55,863 nucleotides of DNA from Candidatus Adlerbacteria bacterium (GCA_903878285.1 CAIRHB010000015.1:1-55863); one strand, 5' to 3'. Counted from the first letter of the stretch, positions 18,177 to 28,173 are shown. Notes: generated by a model from the letters alone, not told the origin. Numbers and translations: made by a program.

Positions 18177-18512
18177 TTAGAGAACAGCGCTCACTACCCA
18201 TGATACAAGCGCAAGGACGACCGAGCCCTCAAGTGCGGGGACAAACCCAGCGACCGCGAAGCCTTTGACAAACGTTGCAAGGAGCCAAAACAGCAGCGCA
18301 TTGAGCACGAAGGAAAATAGCCCGAGTGTCAAAAGGTTTATCGGCAAGGTGAGAACCTTCAACACTGGCTTAAGCGTCACGCCGATAATCCCCCACAGGA
18401 GCGCGACCACAATTGCTGCGTACCAGCCAGAGACGACGATACCCGAAACGATGTGCGGCAAGAGAAGCAGCGTGCCAGCGATGACGAAAATGTGGAGTAG
18501 TATGCTAATCAT
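18177..18512 (-). CDS. phage holin family 4-like membrane protein
   Basis: Four hydrophobic helices; LLWGIIGVTLKPVLKVLTLPINLLTLGLFSFVLNAL typical of this family. Confidence 0.8.
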   Translation of the reverse strand: MISILLHIFVIAGTLLLLPHIVSGIVVSGWYAAIVVALLWGIIGVTLKPVLKVLTLPINLLTLGLFSFVLNALLFWLLATFVKGFAVAGFVPALEGSVVLALVSWVVSAVL

Positions 18513-18561
18513 AAAGAAACGAGAGCGGGACACGAGTGCCGTGTGCCTATATCGTACCACA

Positions 18562-19338
18562 CTAGAGGTAGTTGAGCAATCGACCGTAGCCGAGCCAGCC
18601 AAAGAGCTGGTAGCCGAGCTCGGCAAACTCCCCCATCCCGCCAAGGAGCATCACGACGCCGAGCACCACCAGACATACGCCGCCAATAGTCGAGAACACC
18701 TGCAACCGATTACTCCAACGAGCAACGACCTCGCCAGCCTCGCGCAGCAGCATCGCTATGACGAGAAACGGTATGCCGAGACCGAGTGAAAACACAGCAA
18801 GCAAGAGCGCACCTCGCAGAGCAGTCGCCGAGGTGCCCGCGAAGAGAAGTATCGTGCCGAGAATTGGCCCCACACAAGGACTCCACCCGAGCGCGAAGAG
18901 TATGCCGATGAGCAGCGAGCTCTCGGGGCGCCCGATGGTCAGGAAGTGTGGGATATGGAACCGTCGCTCAACAGACACCAAAGGGATTGTCACGACACCG
19001 AGCATCGTGAGCCCAAAGAGTATGATGATCGCCCCAGCAGCGCGAGCGAGCGCATACCGCCACGACCCAACGAGTGCGCCTAGAATGCCAGCACCCATGC
19101 CGAGTAGTATAAAAATAATCGAGAAGCCGAGCACAAACGCGAGCGCGTTCCACAGCACGCGACGGCGAGCCGTCTTGCCGAGATATGTCTCGCCTCGCCC
19201 AGATGTGCCCGCGGCAGGCACGCCCGCGATAAACGCCAAGTAGCCGGGCACGATGGGTAGTGTGCATGGCGCCAAAAACATCAACAGCCCGGCACAGAAC
19301 GCCGCTGGCAGTAGTGTGAACAGATCAGTAGAACTCAT
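18562..19338 (-). CDS. CcdA-like cytochrome c biogenesis/thiol transport membrane protein
   Basis: FLAPCTLPIVPGYLAFIAG, GWSPCVGPILGTIL paired Cys-Pro motifs. Confidence 0.9.
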   Translation of the reverse strand: MSSTDLFTLLPAAFCAGLLMFLAPCTLPIVPGYLAFIAGVPAAGTSGRGETYLGKTARRRVLWNALAFVLGFSIIFILLGMGAGILGALVGSWRYALARAAGAIIILFGLTMLGVVTIPLVSVERRFHIPHFLTIGRPESSLLIGILFALGWSPCVGPILGTILLFAGTSATALRGALLLAVFSLGLGIPFLVIAMLLREAGEVVARWSNRLQVFSTIGGVCLVVLGVVMLLGGMGEFAELGYQLFGWLGYGRLLNYL

Positions 19339-19718
19339 GCACCAACAATAGCATGTACCGTCTCTGCTATCTCGCCCGGGGTCACGCGCACTTTCTCCAT
19401 CATCTGCACCGCACCGAGCTCTTTACCAAGCGCGATATTCTCCTCCGTTGCGTCGTTTGAAAACAAAAGCACAGGAATCGTCGCTGTGTACGCATCCTTC
19501 TTTAACTGACGCAGGATGGTGAACCCATCCATGTCCGGCATGCGGATATCGAGCAGAATCATGTCTATGTGAGAATTCCTCGATAGCAGACCGAGCGCCA
19601 CCGCGCCACTTGGTGCGTACACACACTCAATACTATCGCGACGCAGGCGCTGCCCCACCACGTCAGAAAACAGGCTGTCATCGTCAATCATCAGTACCGT
19701 AAGCTGTTTTTCTGTCAT
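19335..19718 (-). CDS. stand-alone response regulator receiver domain
   Basis: VLMIDDDSLF, MILLDIRMPDMDGF, VLLFSND receiver motifs. Confidence 0.92.
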   Translation of the reverse strand: MTEKQLTVLMIDDDSLFSDVVGQRLRRDSIECVYAPSGAVALGLLSRNSHIDMILLDIRMPDMDGFTILRQLKKDAYTATIPVLLFSNDATEENIALGKELGAVQMMEKVRVTPGEIAETVHAIVGA

Positions 19719-19769
19719 ATATCGTTATGGTTAGTACCTCTCTATGGTCGCACGACCAAACCCCGCTGT

Positions 19770-21425
19770 CTAGCTTTCTGTCCCCACTCCGGCAATCGCC
19801 GCGTCTCCCACCCTCTGCAGATCAACTGTGAAGGTTGAGCCCTTCCCGGGTGTCGAGCTGACACGGATGGTGCCGTGATGCGCCCCGACAATCGACTTTG
19901 CGATGTACAACCCGTAGCCGGTTGAATGCGCGTTGATAGCGAGCGAGTCTTTGCCGCGCCCACCTTCGGTAAAGAGCTTCTTGTTGTCCTCGGGGGTGAT
20001 GCCAACTCCAGTGTCCGACACCGCAAACCGCGCCACCCCACCCTGCATCGTAATCGCCACACTGACGCTGCCTGCGGGCGTGTACTTGACAGCATTATCA
20101 ACCAAGTTGTAGAGCACGTGCTTGGCCATCTGCACCTTGTCGCCCATAACGATGCACTCGCCTACCCGAGGCGCCGCGAACGAGTACATAAGACGCTTCT
20201 CCTTCGCCGCAGGCTCAAACTCGGCGTACACCTCATGCGCCACCTTGACGAGGTCGAACGGCCGCATCGAATAGCTCACGACACCCTTCTTAAAGTTCGC
20301 TGCGCCGAGGATGTCGCTCACCATGTCGACCCCTTGCTGCATCTCGTCGCGCTCGCGCGTCGCGAGACTCTTGAGCGCGTCCGACACATGCCCGTAGCTC
20401 TCGTCGGCAATCGCGGCGAACCCAACTTGGCTTTTGGTAAAGTATCCCTTCACCTCGTGCGTAATAAAGTGTATCAAGTTCTCCTGATTCTGATTGGCGA
20501 GTTCGAGATTTGCATTAGTTTGTTCGAGTTCCTTTTTTTGCCTCTCGATAAGCTCTCGCTGCTGCTCCTCTTTGATAATACTTCGCACCAGAAAGAACCC
20601 TCCAATGATCGAAAGAGTGAGGATGCTTGCATTAACCACACGATCAGACGGTGTCGAAAATACCGTACGAAATAGGAGCACCGCTAGTAACGCAAATGTT
20701 GCTAGCTCGGCTGAAATTGCCTTAAAGTTAAATAGGTGATGACGCATCACTGCATATCCAATAACCAGCACATACAACATGACAAATATGTTTGCGTATG
20801 GGGGTATCGGGATGCCATACCACAGAAAATAGTTCGTCGAACCACTCACCGACGCAATCACCATCGCGATAAATACAAAGATGATCTGGCGACGTAATAC
20901 TATGTCAGAAGAGTTTCGATACCCAACCACCAGCAGGTAAGTAACGAAACAATTGCAAATAAGCCACATTAGCAAATAGTATGCATACAAAGGTCCTGCT
21001 TTGGGCCAAAACGGAAAAAAGAGGATATTCTTCACGCCATCTATAAACAATGGGGAGAGGGTTGGAGTAAGATCGAAAAACACAAAGACAAGCGATAGCG
21101 CATAAAATAAAAAGAGAAACGATCTTTTGCGGTGTTGTGTACCAATGAGAGAGAAGACAAAATGTAAGTATGTTGGAGCTGTAAAAATAGCACCCACCAT
21201 AAGCAACCGAGCCCAGAGCAACGCGTCCACGGCATCAGTGCTTAGTTGCCAAAGGGCGTACCCGACACTCCACACAGCAACTGCAGATGCAAAGTAGAAA
21301 AAAGATCTGTTTAAAGAAGCGCGCGGATTTTGTATCAAAATAAACAACCCGATACCCATACTTGCCGCGCAATTGATCGCGGCGGAGAGCGCATAGAAGT
21401 CTGTTGAGAAGAAGAAGGTGTTCAT
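19770..21425 (-). CDS. sensor histidine kinase with N-terminal multi-TM region
   Basis: H-box FITHEVKGYF, N-box LVDNAVKYTPAG, GYGLYIAKSIVGAHHG. Confidence 0.9.
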   Translation of the reverse strand: MNTFFFSTDFYALSAAINCAASMGIGLFILIQNPRASLNRSFFYFASAVAVWSVGYALWQLSTDAVDALLWARLLMVGAIFTAPTYLHFVFSLIGTQHRKRSFLFLFYALSLVFVFFDLTPTLSPLFIDGVKNILFFPFWPKAGPLYAYYLLMWLICNCFVTYLLVVGYRNSSDIVLRRQIIFVFIAMVIASVSGSTNYFLWYGIPIPPYANIFVMLYVLVIGYAVMRHHLFNFKAISAELATFALLAVLLFRTVFSTPSDRVVNASILTLSIIGGFFLVRSIIKEEQQRELIERQKKELEQTNANLELANQNQENLIHFITHEVKGYFTKSQVGFAAIADESYGHVSDALKSLATRERDEMQQGVDMVSDILGAANFKKGVVSYSMRPFDLVKVAHEVYAEFEPAAKEKRLMYSFAAPRVGECIVMGDKVQMAKHVLYNLVDNAVKYTPAGSVSVAITMQGGVARFAVSDTGVGITPEDNKKLFTEGGRGKDSLAINAHSTGYGLYIAKSIVGAHHGTIRVSSTPGKGSTFTVDLQRVGDAAIAGVGTES

Positions 21426-21509
21426 ACTAAACAAGACGGACGCATGACACGATATCTCTATCGTACCATGCGCCCAAAGCGAGTCCACCGTACCTTCCGC
21501 GAAAGAGCT

Positions 21510-22574
21510 CTATTTTTGTGCAGTCACCACGACAAACCCGCGGTTTGGGTCGATCGACTCTCGGAGTACAAGAAACCCCGCACCAGTGACGATGCCCTTA
21601 AACTCCGACACCGTTCGATAGTGCATCGGCATCCAACGAAAGACGTTTTCGATGAACAACCTCTGCAACCAAGAAAGCCAGCGGGGGCTCCTTAAGACAT
21701 TTCCAGTGAGCAGGAAAGAACCCGGCGGCAACGCATCATAAACCGCCGACAAGAATCTGCTAACCTGCTCGTTGGATGGGTAGTCAGGCCAGCCGATGAC
21801 CTCAACAACTACCCTCACCCCACCAGGCAGTCTTCTGACAACCGCAAGGATTGCCTCCTGGACAAGACGCGGCTCCCTTAGATCGAGTCCGTGCATCAGC
21901 TCTACGTCAGAGCGTATGCCGAGATCATTGATCATACTCTTAGCAAGTTCGAGAGGGCGTCTGTACAGATCAGTCAGAAAGACACCTGCACATACAAGAC
22001 CAGACCACCGCTCACCATCCCGCACTCCCCTAAGAAGAGGTCCTGCGGGTCCTGCAGCAAGAGCAATAAAGGCAACGGATTTGTTGCCATTACTGCTGCA
22101 ATCGTGCATGATTCTGGTCACTTCTTGACGTACGCGAGCGGCTCGATTTTGGACAGATGCAATCATGGGAAGAGTGTTCGCCACAAACCACTCAAACCAA
22201 GACAGCGAAGTGCGGATCTCTGCCGACCGAAGTCGGTAGAAAAGTTCCAGCACTTGACCACTAGCAGGGTCATCCTGGACTTGCCTAACCACGTCCGACA
22301 CTCGCCCAATTTTGGGCGGTTTGAAACGATACTTCCTTGACGCAGCTCGCACTCTCTGAGTATAACTTCTTGTGTCCCGTCTGTTTTTTGGACTCCAAGT
22401 GGTATGCTGGACGCCATAGACAAATCGAGCCACAAACGCCCAGATACCGAATATTACATAGACGGGCGCTGATAGTACCCAAACAAACCAAGGCACGGCA
22501 CGAATTTCTACATTGCTCGTTACGGGATCAACAGACCCCGCTTGGGAGCACCGAAGTGCTATCTGTTGATCCAT
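21510..22574 (-). CDS. hypothetical membrane-associated protein, possibly class I SAM methyltransferase-like
   Basis: N-terminal hydrophobic segment; VAFIALAAGPAGPLLRGVRD resembles a SAM-binding loop; weak call. Confidence 0.45.
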   Translation of the reverse strand: MDQQIALRCSQAGSVDPVTSNVEIRAVPWFVWVLSAPVYVIFGIWAFVARFVYGVQHTTWSPKNRRDTRSYTQRVRAASRKYRFKPPKIGRVSDVVRQVQDDPASGQVLELFYRLRSAEIRTSLSWFEWFVANTLPMIASVQNRAARVRQEVTRIMHDCSSNGNKSVAFIALAAGPAGPLLRGVRDGERWSGLVCAGVFLTDLYRRPLELAKSMINDLGIRSDVELMHGLDLREPRLVQEAILAVVRRLPGGVRVVVEVIGWPDYPSNEQVSRFLSAVYDALPPGSFLLTGNVLRSPRWLSWLQRLFIENVFRWMPMHYRTVSEFKGIVTGAGFLVLRESIDPNRGFVVVTAQK

Positions 22575-22648
22575 TAGATCCCCCTTATTTGTTAGATCAG
22601 TCTAACTCGCACAATAACAGAGAAAAGTAAAAAAAGAAAGGGTAGATT

Positions 22649-25198
22649 TTAACGCTGATGCTCTGGCGCGTTGATGAGGCCGCAATTTTTCCACTTTTTG
22701 CCCGAGCCGCAGGGGCACGGGTCGTTGCGCCCGATTGCCGATAGGTCGGGGGCGATGGCGGCGCCTGCCGAGGACGCAGCGAGTGTGATGGTGTTTGACG
22801 GCTGCTCTTTGACCTCGCTCGCGACGGCAGCATCTGCCGCCTGCTTGGTCATTGAGCTGAGGAGTTCGAAGACACGCGCAGCGAGCATCTGCTCCATCTC
22901 CTTATAGATATGCGTGCCCTCGCGGCGATACTCGGTGAGCGGGTCGCGCTGGCCATAGGCACGCAGATTGACCGAGCCGCGCAAGTACTCCATCGACTCG
23001 AGGTGCTCGACCCAGAGCATGTCGAGCACCTGCAGCACCACGGTGCGCGCGGCGGAGAGAAACTCCTCGCGACCAAACTCGGTTTCTTTTTGTAGCAGGA
23101 GTTGCTGGGCAGCAGACGGCTCATCGGTTGATGTCTCGTGCGGTGATACCACGCCAGGCACTGCAGGAGTGTGCGACGAAACAATCGTCGCGAGCTCGGC
23201 GAGCACATCTGCCACATCATCCACCGAGCCAACGAGCGCCTTGCGACGGCGCTCGTACACCGCGCGGCGCTGGCGATCGAGGATATTGTCAAACTCGAGC
23301 ACGTGCTTGCGTGCGTCGAAATTGAACCCTTCGATTTTTGTCTGCGCGCTCTCGAGCGCGCGAGTGACCAGCGAGTTTTGGATCGGCTCATCCTCGGGGA
23401 TGCCGAAGCGCCCCATCAATCCGCGGATGGAGTCCGGAGCAAAGACGCGCATCAGCGTGTCCTCGAGCGAGACAAAAAATTGTGTCTCGCCCGGGTCGCC
23501 CTGTCTACCCGAGCGACCGCGCAGCTGGTTGTCGATGCGGCGCGCCTCGTGTCGCTCGGTACCAAGCACAAAGAGCCCGCCGAGAGCGCGCACCTCGTCT
23601 GCCTCTACCTGTGTCGCGACGGCACCGCCAAGCTTAATGTCGACGCCGCGCCCCGCCATATTGGTCGCGACGGTCACCTTCCCTCGCTTGCCCGCGTCGG
23701 CGACAATCTCGCCCTCGCGCTCGTGGTTCTTTGCATTCAAAATCTCATGCGGCACGCCCTCGCGCTTTAAATATGCCGACAGAAGCTCGTTCTTTTCGAT
23801 CGACACCGTACCCACCAACACAGGCTGCCCTTTGGCATGCAGCTCCTTTACCCTCCGCGCGAGCGCGGCAAACTTCCCCGCCTCGGTCTGGAAGATCCAA
23901 TCAGGATGATCGAGACGCACCACGTCGCGGTTAGTCGGGATCTCGACCACCTCAAGCCCGTATACCTTGTAAAACTCCTCGGACGAGGTCTTGGCAGTAC
24001 CGGTCATGCCTGCGAGCCGCTCGTACAAGCGAAAATAATTTTGATAGGTAATCGAGGCATAGGTGCGCGACTCCTTTTGCACCGCGACTCCTTCCTTCGC
24101 CTCGACCGCCTGGTGCAGCCCCTCGCTCCAACGACGCCCCGGCTGCATGCGGCCAGTAAACTCGTCGACGATAATCACCTCGCCATTTTTAACGACATAC
24201 TCTTTGTCGCGTCGAAAGAGCGCCTGCGCGCGCACCGCGGTCTCGAGGTGGTGCACCTGCTTAATGCCCTTTTCGGTATAGATATTGTCAACGCCGAGGA
24301 TTTTTTCGGCATGTTCGATACCCGCGTCAGTCATCTGGATTGCTTTTTGCTTTTCGTCCACCGTGTAGTCGACGTCAACGTGCATCTGTGCCGCGAGCGC
24401 GGCAAACTGGCGATAGAGATCCTCAGACTCTGCCGCGGGTGCAGAGATAATCAGTGGCGTGCGCGCCTCGTCGATCAGAATAGAGTCGATCTCGTCCACC
24501 ACGGCGAAGTAATGCCCGCGCTGACGCAAGTCGCTCGCACGGTAGGAGATATTATCGCGCAAGTAGTCAAAGCCGAACTCGCTGTTGGTGCCGTAGGTGA
24601 TGTCAGCCTCGTACGCCTGCGCGCGCGTACACGGGCGCAAAAACTCGTGGAAGATGCGGAAGCTCCCCTCCTCGTCGCGGATGGCGTCGTTCTCGTTGTG
24701 TGTCTGGTCGTATAGATAGGACTGGTCGTGGTTGATAACGCCGACAGACATCCCAAGCGCGGCGTACACCTGCCCCATCCACACCGCGTCGCGGCGCGCG
24801 AGGTAGTCGTTGACGGTCACCACGTGCACGCCCTTTGCCATGAGCGCATTCAAATAAGCAGGGAGCGTCGCAACGAGTGTCTTGCCCTCGCCAGTCTTCA
24901 TTTCTGCGATGCCGCGATTATGGAGCACGATGCCGCCGATAAGCTGCACATCAAAGGGGCGCAGCTTGACGGTGCGGCGCGCGCTCTCGCGAACCGCAGC
25001 AAACGCCTCGGGCAGCAAGCTGTCGAGCACCTCGCCAGCCGCAAGTCGCGTGCGGAACTCCTGCGTCTTGCCGCGCAACGTCTCGTCCGAAAGCGCTTGA
25101 TACTCAGGCTCAAACGCGTTAATCGCGGCAACGGTTGCAGCACTCTTTTTAACCAGCGCCGCACCCGAGTCGCCAAACCATTTCGTCAGTGAAAACAT
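22649..25198 (-). CDS. secA: preprotein translocase ATPase SecA with C-terminal SEC-C zinc motif
   Basis: MKTGEGKTLVATLPAYLNAL, DEIDSILIDEARTPLIIS, NDPCPCGSGKKWKNC. Confidence 0.98.
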   Translation of the reverse strand: MFSLTKWFGDSGAALVKKSAATVAAINAFEPEYQALSDETLRGKTQEFRTRLAAGEVLDSLLPEAFAAVRESARRTVKLRPFDVQLIGGIVLHNRGIAEMKTGEGKTLVATLPAYLNALMAKGVHVVTVNDYLARRDAVWMGQVYAALGMSVGVINHDQSYLYDQTHNENDAIRDEEGSFRIFHEFLRPCTRAQAYEADITYGTNSEFGFDYLRDNISYRASDLRQRGHYFAVVDEIDSILIDEARTPLIISAPAAESEDLYRQFAALAAQMHVDVDYTVDEKQKAIQMTDAGIEHAEKILGVDNIYTEKGIKQVHHLETAVRAQALFRRDKEYVVKNGEVIIVDEFTGRMQPGRRWSEGLHQAVEAKEGVAVQKESRTYASITYQNYFRLYERLAGMTGTAKTSSEEFYKVYGLEVVEIPTNRDVVRLDHPDWIFQTEAGKFAALARRVKELHAKGQPVLVGTVSIEKNELLSAYLKREGVPHEILNAKNHEREGEIVADAGKRGKVTVATNMAGRGVDIKLGGAVATQVEADEVRALGGLFVLGTERHEARRIDNQLRGRSGRQGDPGETQFFVSLEDTLMRVFAPDSIRGLMGRFGIPEDEPIQNSLVTRALESAQTKIEGFNFDARKHVLEFDNILDRQRRAVYERRRKALVGSVDDVADVLAELATIVSSHTPAVPGVVSPHETSTDEPSAAQQLLLQKETEFGREEFLSAARTVVLQVLDMLWVEHLESMEYLRGSVNLRAYGQRDPLTEYRREGTHIYKEMEQMLAARVFELLSSMTKQAADAAVASEVKEQPSNTITLAASSAGAAIAPDLSAIGRNDPCPCGSGKKWKNCGLINAPEHQR

Positions 25199-25240
25199 GC
25201 GCGCATACTACCACAAATAGGCGTTTTTTGCTCGGTTTTG

Positions 25241-26596
25241 CTACCGCCCGTTGGCGAAGACTTTTTGGGCGATTGTGTCAAAATCGTAGGATAGTGGGAA
25301 GTGTTGCTCGAACAAATGCATCGCTGGATCAGTGGCATATTCCCCACGCTCCGAGGCAAGATGCATCGCAAGGATCATCTCCTCGGGCTCGCCGACGCAG
25401 TCGAGCGGCTTGAACCCCTCGATACCGAGAATCTGTCGGATGAGCGGCAGCAGATGCTTTTTCGCATACAGGTCAGCACCAAACATCTCGACCACTTCTT
25501 TTTTCGGCAGAAACGCCGCGAAGCAGGCAAACAAGAATACGCATTTTGGGCACTCTCGACACCAGTATGCCCGGCGGCGCAGATGCTGCTCGATGCGCGG
25601 GAGCCAAAAATAAGCGTTGCAGCTCGTGACATGGCGGAGATACTGCGGATAGCCGACAAAGCGCCGTACAATCTCGAGCTCGCTGTACTCGCGCAAGAGC
25701 GACCGCGTCGAGATGTCGGGCGTGATAGAGCACTGAATGTACTCGTTAATCATCTTCTCCGCCTCTGACGATTTGCACCATTGGTGATTGACCTCTAACC
25801 CGAGGTAGGTGAGATTGCCGAAATCGGCGCTGCGCTCGTTGGAGAAAATAATTTCGTTGTAGCCAAGCAACTCTGCGAGTAACGTTGCCACAAACGTAAA
25901 CGTCGAGACCGACGGATATGCACCCGAAATACCACGCACCACCATCCGCACACCGATACGCGGATCGCGACGACGAGTGACCCTGATCGTCTTTGCACCA
26001 ACCAGTGCCGCGATGCGCTCGTGCGCGGGCGTTGGCGCGAATGCAAAAAAGTCGAACAGCGTACCCGCTGCTTTCAGTAGCTCGGCAGAAAGGACAGAGT
26101 CCTTGCCTGCACCATTTAAGAGAAGCGCTCGCCCCCGCTTGCCCGCTGCACGCTCGAACCCATGCGGCTGCGCCCCCGCGCGTACAAGTCGAGCAGGCGT
26201 GGGCGCAACACGAGACGCATCGTAGGGAAAAGCGATCAGGTCGCGGAAATCCATCTGCATGTGGTAGAAAAACTCCCCAAGCCCATGCAGGTACATCTCG
26301 TCCCAAAAGTGCGCCTGCTCCCGCGTGAGTGTAAAGCCTTCGATGCGGATGTTGTGTGTCGGGAAAACGCACCAGTAGTTGATGCCGAGCATCAGTAGCA
26401 GCGCTTGGAGCGTCGGCTCGAGCACCGCCTTGGGCACCTGCTCCCACAACTCTGGCGATATGCCCTCAAAAAAGAGCTGGTCGGTATAGCTCTTTGTTCT
26501 CCCACTCTTGAATCCTACATGATACGTACAAGATACGATTGAACGAGCAGCATCGACTGCGTATGTACCAAACGTAAACGACGATGCTCGCGACAT
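25241..26596 (-). CDS. MurL-like UDP-MurNAc-L-Ala-L-Glu epimerase / PP-loop-like protein
   Basis: LLLNGAGKDSVLSAELLKAAG, IIFSNERSADFGN, EVNHQWCKSSEAEKMINEYI, CRECPKCVFLF; recalled MurL family features. Confidence 0.6.
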   Translation of the reverse strand: MSRASSFTFGTYAVDAARSIVSCTYHVGFKSGRTKSYTDQLFFEGISPELWEQVPKAVLEPTLQALLLMLGINYWCVFPTHNIRIEGFTLTREQAHFWDEMYLHGLGEFFYHMQMDFRDLIAFPYDASRVAPTPARLVRAGAQPHGFERAAGKRGRALLLNGAGKDSVLSAELLKAAGTLFDFFAFAPTPAHERIAALVGAKTIRVTRRRDPRIGVRMVVRGISGAYPSVSTFTFVATLLAELLGYNEIIFSNERSADFGNLTYLGLEVNHQWCKSSEAEKMINEYIQCSITPDISTRSLLREYSELEIVRRFVGYPQYLRHVTSCNAYFWLPRIEQHLRRRAYWCRECPKCVFLFACFAAFLPKKEVVEMFGADLYAKKHLLPLIRQILGIEGFKPLDCVGEPEEMILAMHLASERGEYATDPAMHLFEQHFPLSYDFDTIAQKVFANGR

Positions 26597-26620
26597 GTGC
26601 GCATCATACCATACGAAGAA

Positions 26621-26659
26621 AAAGAAAAACCTTCCGCGCGAGGCGAAAGGTTTTTCTTT
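26621..26659. terminator. bidirectional Rho-independent terminator
   Basis: aaagaaaaacctt...aaggtttttcttt, 13-bp perfect outer stem. Confidence 0.8.
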
Positions 26660-26707
26660 CGAGAGGAAATCGCTTGCTCTGGCAGAATGCCAAAGGGCGA
26701 TGCCGGG

Positions 26708-26758
26708 TTAGCGGCGCTTCTTTGCTGTCTTCTTTGCTGCTTTCTTTTTTGCTGCCAT
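26708..26758 (-). CDS. candidate 16-aa Lys/Ala-rich micropeptide MAAKKKAAKKTAKKRR
   Basis: Complete ATG-TAA mini-ORF immediately before a strong terminator; not in ORF track. Confidence 0.45.
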   Translation of the reverse strand: MAAKKKAAKKTAKKRR

Positions 26759-27018
26759 AGTAGTAGCGACTCGCGTCGCACTTAAGGTGTAGCATCGATC
26801 GACCTTGTTGTTTGAATATCGTTTGATTGATATTCATCGAACACATCTCGATGCTCTGCTATAAGTATCACGCATGCGGTCGATAGATACAATGAAAAAA
26901 AATAAAAAACTGTGGATAACTTTTTTATTTTTAGAAAATTACAAAAATTATTTTGAAAAACTTTTTATATTCTCTAATTTTATTTTTTGAAAAATATTTT
27001 TGTTTGGTTTTTGTACAC

Positions 27019-28173
27019 CTACCGCATCTCTTGCACTTCTTTTTCTAGTCTGATACCAAACGCATCAGAAACTTTTTGCTGCACCTCACTTGCAAGTGTG
27101 CGCACATCTGCGCTCGATGCGCCACGAGACGCCACCAACACCAAAGGCTGATGCTCAAACAAACGCGCCCCGCCGACCGAAAAACCGCGCAACTGCAACA
27201 CCTGATCCAGCAACCACGCTAAGGGGATTTTGACACCTGCCGCCTCGGGCAGCGCGAACGTTGGCATGTGTGGATACTTCGCCACCAGTGCCGCCGCAAC
27301 CTCCTTCGACACAATCGGGTTTTTAAAAAATGATCCCGCTGTCCCTTCGATTGCAAGATCAGGAAATTTTTCTCTGCGTATCGCGAGCACTGCATCGCGA
27401 ATGTTCGCGAGCGTTGGTTCTGTTTCTTGTTCTATTGTTACTTCAACCTCTGATGTTGTTTTCTGTTCTGTTATTTTTGATTGTTGCGCAGTAGCAAATC
27501 GCAGCGCAAGATCTTTGTATACCAAGTTTGGTTGCGCAACGCGCGACAGAGCAAACGCGACACGTGTGATGATATAGCGCGATGCGCGCTGTTTAAAAAA
27601 ACTATCGCGATAACCGAACGCACACAGGCTCGCATCGAGCCGCACCAACTCGCGCTGTACGCGATCATATGCCTCGACCCAAGCGACGCTCTGCGACGCC
27701 GATGCGCCGTATGCGCCAATGTTTCCCCACGCGGCACCCCCGACTGTGCCTGGGATGCCCGACAAGTTCTCCAACCCCCACAACCCATGCTCGACCGCAT
27801 ACTGCACCAACCCGTCCCAACTCTCGCCCGCACCAACGACCACCAGTGTTTTATTTTCTTCTGTCTCTGTTTTTGCATTCGATACAGAATCTTCGCCCTT
27901 CTTGTATCTTTCTTCTTGAATCTCGATTCCTGCAATTTCTATTTTTATCACCAACCCCTCAAAACCAGAGTCTGGCACGAGTGTATTCGACCCGCCACCA
28001 AGAATATATACAGGCGCGTTCTTGTTCTGAGCACCCTGTCCTGAGCCAGGTCGAAGGAAGTCGAGAGACTCTCTCAATCCCTCAACCGTACGCACGCGCA
28101 CAAAATATCGCGCCTCCCCACCAATCCCAAAGGTCGTGAGCGATGCGAGCGGTACGTGTTCTTCAATCTGCAT
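27019..28173 (-). CDS. murB: UDP-N-acetylmuramate dehydrogenase
   Basis: TTFGIGGEARYFV, ILGGGSNTLV, LENLSGIPGTVGGAAWGNIGAYG. Confidence 0.95.
   Translation of the reverse strand: MQIEEHVPLASLTTFGIGGEARYFVRVRTVEGLRESLDFLRPGSGQGAQNKNAPVYILGGGSNTLVPDSGFEGLVIKIEIAGIEIQEERYKKGEDSVSNAKTETEENKTLVVVGAGESWDGLVQYAVEHGLWGLENLSGIPGTVGGAAWGNIGAYGASASQSVAWVEAYDRVQRELVRLDASLCAFGYRDSFFKQRASRYIITRVAFALSRVAQPNLVYKDLALRFATAQQSKITEQKTTSEVEVTIEQETEPTLANIRDAVLAIRREKFPDLAIEGTAGSFFKNPIVSKEVAAALVAKYPHMPTFALPEAAGVKIPLAWLLDQVLQLRGFSVGGARLFEHQPLVLVASRGASSADVRTLASEVQQKVSDAFGIRLEKEVQEMR

Noticed and set aside
22968-23909. 313-aa plus-strand ORF
   Set aside because: Antisense shadow of secA.
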